DNA of 6,879 nucleotides, taken from the NCBI GenBank assembly GCA_028716125.1, contig JAQUQK010000102.1, positions 1 through 6,879 on the forward strand, read 5' to 3'. Below the pieces are notes generated by a model, which saw only the letters and a list, made by a program, of their open reading frames with translations, searched no databases and was not told where the DNA came from. Shown here piece by piece: positions 1 to 5,056 of the stretch. The DNA comes from Thermoplasmatota archaeon (lineage in GTDB: Archaea > Thermoplasmatota > JAQUQK01). The position numbers and the translations under genes are program-made. How positions within the stretch are numbered: position 1 is the first letter of the stretch; each line of letters begins with the position of its first letter.

Positions 1-859
1 CAACTTTCACAACAATCGACTCGTTTGCAGAAGTCTGGAAGTCAGCATATGCGCCTATGCACCTGCCTGAAGTTCCGCTGGAGCCTGCCGAAGTCTGCAT
101 GTCGTTCCATGCCCCGTAAGACGCGAACGGCTTTGAGAATTGCATAACGAAATAGACAACGTGGCGCGGCGCCCAGCCAAACGTTCCCCTGTATCCTTCT
201 ATCGTCGTGTCGTCGACTATGCTGACCTGGGCGTCAGTTGACCAGGACGTTCCGATGTCTGCATAGGCCATTCCGTGAGACAGGTCGATTATGACGTGCG
301 CGCTCTGGCTTGCCGGGAAAGTGTACCTGTGGATTCCCACGCGCGTTGTCGCCGTGAGCTCGGCAAAAACGTTGTTGTCGTCGAGCTTGACGCTGTAATA
401 GCCCGGCTCCGCGCTCTCGTTTGCGTGGCTGAATTTGGAGCGATAGCCCGACTCCGGTGAAGATTCGTCGCCTGGAACGATCTGCAGGTCGCCCACTTCC
501 GGCATCACTAGAATGTCGCCGTAGTCAGCGCATCCAGTTCCGGAAAGATGCGTGTGGGAAAATCCCATGATTGTTTTGTCCGAATAATTATATCCTGAGC
601 AGTGGTTCCACCCGGTGGTATTGGTGTCGGGGCTTAGCTGGACCATGCCGAACGGGGCGGTTGCGCCGGGGAATGTGTGGCCGTTGAAGTCCGTGCCTAT
701 CATTGGGTCTGCGTAGCTTGCAAAATCCTTGGGGCTTTCGGCCGTAGCCGGGGCTTTCTTTTCAAAAAGGCCGAACATGCAACCGGAAAACGCAACCGCG
801 AAAAACAGCGCCGCCGCGCCTATCGCAAATATTGCCTTGCATTTACAAATTCCTGACAT
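1..859 (-). CDS. GH92 family alpha-mannosidase-type lipoprotein, N-terminal part (runs off the left edge)
   Basis: The first 286 residues of a glycoside hydrolase family 92 enzyme; the stop lies beyond position 1. GH92 members are calcium-dependent exo-alpha-mannosidases that trim mannose from N-glycans and related glycans. The GH92 N-terminal signature is easy to read: DPMIGT (51-56), GHTFPGATAPFGMVQLSPDT (60-79), GWNHCSGY (83-90) and IMGFSHTHLSGTGCADYGD (97-115). The protein starts with a basic stretch and a hydrophobic helix ending in FSGC, so Cys27 is the likely lipidated residue and the enzyme should sit on the outer face of the membrane. A charged, Ala/Pro-rich linker (about 30-45) precedes the domain. 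The catalytic acid and base of GH92 lie in the C-terminal half, outside the window, so activity cannot be judged. Family members are usually about 700-800 residues, so well over half is missing. The ATG is only 4 nt after the GH35 stop and has a good ribosome binding site, indicating one operon and probable translational coupling. Confidence 0.93.
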   Translation of the reverse strand, partial: MSGICKCKAIFAIGAAALFFAVAFSGCMFGLFEKKAPATAESPKDFASYADPMIGTDFNGHTFPGATAPFGMVQLSPDTNTTGWNHCSGYNYSDKTIMGFSHTHLSGTGCADYGDILVMPEVGDLQIVPGDESSPESGYRSKFSHANESAEPGYYSVKLDDNNVFAELTATTRVGIHRYTFPASQSAHVIIDLSHGMAYADIGTSWSTDAQVSIVDDTTIEGYRGTFGWAPRHVVYFVMQFSKPFASYGAWNDMQTSAGSSGTSGRCIGAYADFQTSANESIVVKV

Positions 860-863
860 GATT

Positions 864-871
864 TCACTTCC
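864..871 (-). promoter_or_regulatory. Ribosome binding site of the GH92 gene, overlapping the GH35 stop codon
   Basis: The minus strand reads GGAAGTGA, close to the full anti-Shine-Dalgarno match GGAGGTGA, then 4 nt (AATC), then the ATG at 859. The last three bases are the TGA stop of the GH35 gene, so termination of one gene and initiation of the next use the same bases. This supports the chosen GH92 start and an operon. Confidence 0.75.
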
Positions 872-3800
872 CGCGCTTGACTAAAACGTATGCCGCAATC
901 AACGCCAGCGCCATTGCAGCCAGCACACCGGCCATTATCGCCGGTTGCATCATTATTAATTTCTCCTCTTCTGCATTCATCGAAAGCGAATAGTGAGTGG
1001 AATACGAATAGTTAAACCCTTCGAGGGAAACTTTGCCGATTGCGCCATCCTCGCCCATGTTCCAGACCGCAATGGCAAGCGTGTTCCTGCCGTTGGTGTT
1101 CAATATTCCTTCCGGTAAATAGAACTTGTGCTGCGGCCCTTTCTCGTTCCAATATCTTCCGATAAGAACGCCGTTCAGGTAAATCGTCGCCTTTGAATGG
1201 GCGCTTTCAAGAACGAGGCCGATCGGCTGATCGCTTCCCTGGGACAGATTCAATTCAAATTCAGTGCGATACCATCCAACTGCGGATTGGTTTTGCGGAA
1301 CATATGGAAGGCTTACGTCCTGCCAATTTGAATCATCGAATCCTGGTTCGTCCCAGTCAAGATTTTCTCCATAAAGTCCGCCCGAAATTTCCCATGAAAT
1401 GAGCGGAGCGGATGCGCCGATGAGAGTTGCGCTCCTGACTCCCCTGAAGAATTTGGCGTCCGCAAAAAAGCCGAAGTTCTGATTTGCGCCCAGGTTTTCG
1501 GCGATTATGATTATCGTATTTGTGTCTCCAAGTGCATCTGCGGGAATCTGGAAAACCTGCTGGTCCGGCGCATCCAGCTCAAAGCCGGTTGCCGGATTCT
1601 CCTGGTAGCTTGTATGCGAACCTATGTGAACGCCATTTACGTAAACGCTGTATGAAGTGCGCGCGTCAATCTCAAGTGCAAGGCCGGAAAGTCCGGGTAT
1701 GGTCTGAGCAAATGTTCCGCTGTAAATGGCGTGCCCATAGTAATATCCATTTGAAAACATATCCATCGGCTCGCCGATTCCAATTGTCTTTGATTGGATT
1801 TCGGATGCGCCTTCCAATTCGGGCGAGACGCGGTATTTCCAGTCCGTCAAAACTGGCAATTCCTTTGGCGCGGATGAATTGAAATTTCCAATAATGCATG
1901 CGCCAATGTCTGCCAATTCATGGACATTTTTGCCTTCCGCTTCAGGCTTTTCCACATTGGGGCTGAAGACCAAGAGATTAGCGGTTTCATCGACGTCGAA
2001 ATTAATTTCCCCGCTGCTTGAAATTCCCCTGACGAGATACGGCCCTCCGATTATCCAAGGTCCCTCTTCCGTTTCGGTTACCCAGAACTGGTCCGCGTCT
2101 GATTCCGTCGTGATTACGATAACAATGTCGACGTTGCCCCCATCGATGTTGACTATGCTGCGCTCTGCGTGCTTGAAGTTTAATCGCAGGTCGTCTGCCG
2201 CCTCGTTCCATTCATATTGCACGTTTTGCACATCTCCTGATATCTGCGGGCTCTCTTTTATGTCAAGGAGGAGTTCCCCCTCCATTCCCTGGTCTCCGTA
2301 AACAATCATGACCCATTTCCCGCCGATTTTTTTCATAGTGAGTATGTCAGAGGTGCAGTATGAAACCTTGAAGTCGCCTGCATCGTAATTGGAAACTACT
2401 ATCTTCATCGAGCGCTGCGGAACTGATATGTTTCCTTGCGCCGGTATTGTAATGTTTTTCCATCCCGAAGGCATTGTGAGCTTTGTGTAAAGCGCAGAGC
2501 CGTTGTCGGCATTCCTTAAAAACGTGAAAATTCCGTTGTCGCCCTGCCTCGCTTTGTAGAGAACGGTGGAATTTGTCGCCGTAACGGTGTCCGCCACGTC
2601 TGTCTTTGCGAGCCCATCCTTGAACGCATCTATGGTCATCGCGTTGCGCTTCATTGCATAATAGACATCAGACAGGCCGCCCGATTCCCGGATTGCGGTT
2701 GCATAGTCATAGCTTGTGTAAACGTTCGGGTCGCCCCAATAGCCCCACGTAGTCCCGCCGTAGAACACGTAATGGTTGAACATCGTGAAGCCCTGGCCAA
2801 CTATAGACTTGTCAACTATATTGAAGTAGTCGCCGTTGAAAATGGTGCGCCAGTGGTCATATCCGACGCCGCCCCAGCCATCATACCATCCGCCCTGCAA
2901 TTCGGTGATGAAAAGCGGCGAGTCCGTCGCATAAGGGCGCTGGTTCGACTCAAGGGTGTCAAGAACCGAGAAAGTAGAAGTGTCCCATGGTTTGCTTGCA
3001 TCCTGCGCGGGGTAAAGGTCCGAGGCGTATATATCAGCAAGGTCCGACCAATCGCCAAGCGGCATTCCTATTTCGGCATAAACCCACTCATTTGTGAATA
3101 TTGGAACATTGATACCGCGCTGCCTGCATCCGTCGTACAATTCCTGCATATATTGGCGGTTGCCTGTCGCCTGGTTGTACTCATTTTCAATCTGAACGCA
3201 GACAATGCTTCCGCCGTTCGTAATAAGGTGCGGTCTTGCAATCGAAAGTATCTGGTCAAACCAATCCATGCAATACTGGACATAAGCAGGTGAATATACT
3301 CCCACTGGCGAAAGACCGGTTGGCAATTGGCATCTCAAAAGGACGTCCGCGCCTTTTCCAAGAAGCCAGCCGGGAAGGCCGCCTGCGTGCACTTCGGAGC
3401 AGACATACGGGCCAGGACGGAACAGGACGTAAAGGCCAAGATCTTCGCAGATTCGAAGCAAAATATCAACGTCACGGTTGCCTGAAAAATCGTAAACTCC
3501 TTCGGCAGTGCAGTGATATGCCCATGAAATGTAAAGATCGACGCAGTTGAATCCTGATGCTTTAATTTTTTCCAGACGGTCGCGCCACTGCTCCACCGAA
3601 GGGCAGCGGTAAAGGTTGAATTCTCCGCTTGCTATGAACTCGCGCTCCCCATCTATGAGAAGGCTGTATCTGTCGAAAGACACGCTGTGCGGATTCCCGT
3701 CAACTTTCGTAAGGACGCCGCAATAGCCGCCCTGCTCGATGTAAACATACGGGTTTTCCGCGAAATAATTCTCGTGGGTTTGATTGAGGTTGCCTGCGGA

Positions 3801-3872
3801 TGCCAGAGGAGAAGCGGCGAAAATAAGCGCAAGCGCAACGGCGGAGATACTTGAAATTCTCGGCAGAGCCAT
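864..3872 (-). CDS. GH35 beta-galactosidase-type glycoside hydrolase, secreted and C-terminally membrane-anchored
   Basis: About 1002 residues. The open frame extends back to a TTG at 3974, and residue numbers here count from that TTG; the chosen Met is residue 35. From this Met the N terminus is a classic signal peptide (MALPRI, hydrophobic core, cleavage near ASA|G, residues 58-61). The GH35 barrel covers roughly 103-450, with FNCVDLYISWAYH (142-154), RPGPYVCSEVHAGGLPGWLL (186-205), the acid/base motif QIENEY (261-266; Glu265 expected) and the nucleophile motif TELQGGWYDGW (357-367; Glu358 expected). Beta-rich domains follow (about 500-680), then two jelly-roll carbohydrate-binding-like modules (about 735-860 and 865-985) with SVYVNG and TIYLNG motifs. 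Residues 1008-1032 form a membrane helix ending in KRGK, so the catalytic part should face outside. GH35 enzymes remove terminal beta-galactose and sometimes beta-glucosamine; the exact substrate cannot be told. It is the first gene of an operon with GH92. The Met one codon upstream (3875) is an equally legal start. Confidence 0.92.
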   Translation of the reverse strand: MALPRISSISAVALALIFAASPLASAGNLNQTHENYFAENPYVYIEQGGYCGVLTKVDGNPHSVSFDRYSLLIDGEREFIASGEFNLYRCPSVEQWRDRLEKIKASGFNCVDLYISWAYHCTAEGVYDFSGNRDVDILLRICEDLGLYVLFRPGPYVCSEVHAGGLPGWLLGKGADVLLRCQLPTGLSPVGVYSPAYVQYCMDWFDQILSIARPHLITNGGSIVCVQIENEYNQATGNRQYMQELYDGCRQRGINVPIFTNEWVYAEIGMPLGDWSDLADIYASDLYPAQDASKPWDTSTFSVLDTLESNQRPYATDSPLFITELQGGWYDGWGGVGYDHWRTIFNGDYFNIVDKSIVGQGFTMFNHYVFYGGTTWGYWGDPNVYTSYDYATAIRESGGLSDVYYAMKRNAMTIDAFKDGLAKTDVADTVTATNSTVLYKARQGDNGIFTFLRNADNGSALYTKLTMPSGWKNITIPAQGNISVPQRSMKIVVSNYDAGDFKVSYCTSDILTMKKIGGKWVMIVYGDQGMEGELLLDIKESPQISGDVQNVQYEWNEAADDLRLNFKHAERSIVNIDGGNVDIVIVITTESDADQFWVTETEEGPWIIGGPYLVRGISSSGEINFDVDETANLLVFSPNVEKPEAEGKNVHELADIGACIIGNFNSSAPKELPVLTDWKYRVSPELEGASEIQSKTIGIGEPMDMFSNGYYYGHAIYSGTFAQTIPGLSGLALEIDARTSYSVYVNGVHIGSHTSYQENPATGFELDAPDQQVFQIPADALGDTNTIIIIAENLGANQNFGFFADAKFFRGVRSATLIGASAPLISWEISGGLYGENLDWDEPGFDDSNWQDVSLPYVPQNQSAVGWYRTEFELNLSQGSDQPIGLVLESAHSKATIYLNGVLIGRYWNEKGPQHKFYLPEGILNTNGRNTLAIAVWNMGEDGAIGKVSLEGFNYSYSTHYSLSMNAEEEKLIMMQPAIMAGVLAAMALALIAAYVLVKRGK

Positions 3873-3877
3873 CATTA

Positions 3878-3885
3878 CACCAACC
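3878..3885 (-). promoter_or_regulatory. Probable ribosome binding site that decides the GH35 start
   Basis: The minus strand reads GGTTGGTG, then 5 nt (TAATG), then the ATG at 3872. GGTG is a common partial Shine-Dalgarno in archaea and bacteria. Spacing is good for the second of the two tandem ATGs and tight for the first (3875). Together with the signal peptide that begins here, it favours 3872 over the far upstream TTG at 3974. The match is short. Confidence 0.5.
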
Positions 3886-3950
3886 AACAAACCAGCCAGA
3901 CAGTATGCAGAGCGCCCTTTTGTCGTTTTCTGAACAATGGAGTGGATTGC

Positions 3951-3962
3951 ATATTTATAATA
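3951..3962. promoter_or_regulatory. A/T-rich, near-palindromic TATA-like element shared by divergent genes
   Basis: The plus strand reads ATATTTATAATA and the minus strand TATTATAAATAT, so a TATA-like box can be read in either direction. As an archaeal TATA box it would place transcript starts about 25 nt away: near 3930 for the GH35-GH92 operon (leader about 55-60 nt) and near 3983 for the PAS gene (leader about 20-25 nt). The element lies inside the long open frame that begins at the TTG at 3974, which argues against that TTG start. Read as bacterial, it holds a perfect TATAAT on the plus strand (3956-3961), but the best upstream partner, TGAACA at 3931-3936, is 19 nt away and weak. No start has been mapped, so direction of use is inferred. 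Confidence 0.5.
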
Positions 3963-3976
3963 CTTGTTTTGCAACG

Positions 3977-3985
3977 ATTAATAAC
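3977..3985 (+). promoter_or_regulatory. Alternative TATA-like element for a leaderless PAS transcript
   Basis: ATTAATAAC is centred 25 nt before the ATG at 4006, the spacing expected if the transcript starts at the start codon. No Shine-Dalgarno sequence is visible before that ATG, which fits a leaderless message. It is a weaker TATA match than the element at 3951-3962. Confidence 0.3.
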
Positions 3986-4005
3986 AGACTGCCGATGTTT
4001 GCACG

Positions 4006-4344
4006 ATGTCAAACGATTGGGTAAAGGAATTTCCGGGCGCCGTCACTGTCTGCGACAGGGATGGGATTATCCTCGAAATGAATGAAAAGGCTTGCAAGAC
4101 TTTTGCAAAGGACGGCGGGGCGGCGCTTGTGGGAAAAAACGTGCTCGGCTGCCATCCTGAGCCTGCCAAAAGCAAGCTGAAGGGGATGCTTTCCGCCGGG
4201 AAAAGCAACGTTTACACAATAGAGAAAAGCGGCGTCAAGAAGCTAATTTACCAGTCGCCGTGGTATGAAAATGGCAAATATATGGGATTCGTGGAACTCT
4301 CGCTTGAAATCCCATTCGAAATGCCGCATTTTGTAAGGAAATGA
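4006..4344 (+). CDS. Small stand-alone PAS-domain protein
   Basis: A 112-residue soluble protein that is almost entirely one PAS fold. The start of the fold shows the typical pattern of a strand, a D-x-x-G turn and an Asn: VTVCDRDGIILEMNEKA (13-29). Helical residues follow, with GKNVLGCHPEPAKSKL (43-58), and the final strands contain KKLIYQSPWYENGKYMGFVELSLEIP (78-103). There is no signal peptide, membrane helix, kinase, cyclase or DNA-binding domain, so it should be a cytoplasmic sensor or protein-interaction module whose partner is elsewhere. PAS proteins can bind heme, flavin or small ligands; no ligand can be assigned. The CHPEP segment (49-53) offers Cys and His as possible ligands, but this is only a suggestion. 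No clear ribosome binding site precedes the ATG, so it may be leaderless. It is followed 4 nt later by the DNA alkylation repair gene and is probably cotranscribed with it. Confidence 0.85.
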   Translation: MSNDWVKEFPGAVTVCDRDGIILEMNEKACKTFAKDGGAALVGKNVLGCHPEPAKSKLKGMLSAGKSNVYTIEKSGVKKLIYQSPWYENGKYMGFVELSLEIPFEMPHFVRK

Positions 4345-4345
4345 T
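4337..4345 (+). promoter_or_regulatory. Ribosome binding site of the DNA alkylation repair gene, overlapping the PAS stop
   Basis: GGAAATGAT resembles GGAGGTGAT at seven of nine positions and lies 3 nt before the ATG at 4349. The spacing is short unless only the GGA part pairs. It contains the PAS stop TGA (4342-4344), so the two genes are likely coupled. Confidence 0.4.
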
Positions 4346-4348
4346 TTG

Positions 4349-5050
4349 ATGCAAAGCGCCAAAGACCTCTGCGCAGAAATAATCGAAAAAATAAAGTCAA
4401 TGGCAAATCCGAGGAACGTTGAAGGGATGGCGCGCTTCGGCATAAATTCAAAGAATACTTATGGAGTTCAGGTTTTCAAATTAAGGGCGATTGCAAAAGA
4501 AGCTGGCAAAAACCATGAACTGGCGCAACTGCTCTGGGATTCACAAATACACGAGGCACGGATAATTGCCGCCTATGTTGAAGACCCGAAAATTGTAACG
4601 GAAGCGCAGATGGAAAAATGGGCGCTTGACTTCGATTCGTGGGACGTCTGCGACCAAGTTTGCAGCAATCTTTTCGACAGAACGGAATTTGCTTGGAAAA
4701 AGGCATTTGAATGGTCAGGACGAAAAGAGGAATTCGTTAAACGCGCGGGATTTGTGATAATGGCAGTGCTCGCCTCGCACGACAAAAAGGCACCGGACTC
4801 TAAATTCGTCGAGCTTTTGCCGATAATAAAGCGCGAATCTTGCGACGAGCGCAACTACGTGCGCAAGGCCGTAAATTGGGCGCTGCGCGGGATTGGAAAA
4901 AGGAATATGGATCTCAACAAGGCAGCAATTGCAATGGCAAAAGATATTGCAAAAATTGATTCTAAGACGGCACACTGGATTGCTGCTGATGCCATACGGG
5001 AACTTGAGGCCCAAAAGACAATTGAAAGAATTTGCAGAAAAAATAAATGA
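4349..5050 (+). CDS. AlkD-like DNA alkylation repair protein (HEAT-like repeat DNA glycosylase family, COG4912)
   Basis: A 233-residue, alpha-helical, cytoplasmic protein. The family is built of HEAT-like repeats that wrap around DNA; characterised AlkD enzymes excise N3- and N7-alkylated purines such as 3-methyladenine and 7-methylguanine. Landmarks counted from the ATG: SMANPRNVEGMARFGI (17-32), YGVQVFKLRAIAK (38-50), the LWDSQIHEARI segment (62-72), FDSWDVCDQVCSNLFD (95-110), EEFVKRAGFVIMAVLA (127-142) and RNYVRKAVNWALRGIGKRN (168-186). Trp98 and Asp102 have the same W-x3-D spacing as Trp109/Asp113 of Bacillus cereus AlkD, and Trp177 sits where Trp187 is expected, so the active site appears intact. 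This alignment is from memory, so activity is likely rather than proven. Length is normal. A TTG one codon upstream (4346) is also in frame, but the ATG is preferred. It is second in the unit after the PAS gene and meets the transporter gene tail to tail. Confidence 0.92.
   Translation: MQSAKDLCAEIIEKIKSMANPRNVEGMARFGINSKNTYGVQVFKLRAIAKEAGKNHELAQLLWDSQIHEARIIAAYVEDPKIVTEAQMEKWALDFDSWDVCDQVCSNLFDRTEFAWKKAFEWSGRKEEFVKRAGFVIMAVLASHDKKAPDSKFVELLPIIKRESCDERNYVRKAVNWALRGIGKRNMDLNKAAIAMAKDIAKIDSKTAHWIAADAIRELEAQKTIERICRKNK
5037..5048 (-). terminator. Oligo-T tract, probable terminator of the transporter gene
   Basis: Nine bases past the transporter stop, the minus strand reads ATTTATTTTTTC, a T-rich run with no supporting hairpin in front of it. 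This is the form expected of an archaeal intrinsic terminator. It lies inside the last codons of the repair gene on the other strand, whose C-terminal Lys/Asn codons (AAA, AAT) create the run, so it could also be only a by-product of coding. Confidence 0.4.
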
Positions 5051-5056
5051 AACTGT

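Noticed and set aside
275..460. A short plus-strand open frame in the GH92 region
   Set aside because: The minus strand encodes conserved GH92 sequence throughout; the short product is low-complexity and unconvincing.
2772..3293. A 173-codon plus-strand open frame opposite the GH35 gene
   Set aside because: It lies opposite the conserved GH35 catalytic barrel, has no plausible start site or family resemblance, and is best explained as an antisense shadow.
3931..3961. A bacterial sigma-70 promoter for the PAS gene (TGAACA, 19 nt, TATAAT)
   Set aside because: The -10 is perfect but the -35 is poor and the spacing long; the minus direction has no matching -35 at all. The archaeal reading explains both directions more simply, though the bacterial one stays possible.
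4346..4348. TTG as the start of the DNA repair gene
   Set aside because: It is one codon before an ATG; the ATG is the commoner start and leaves slightly more room after the GGA of the ribosome binding site. It cannot be excluded.
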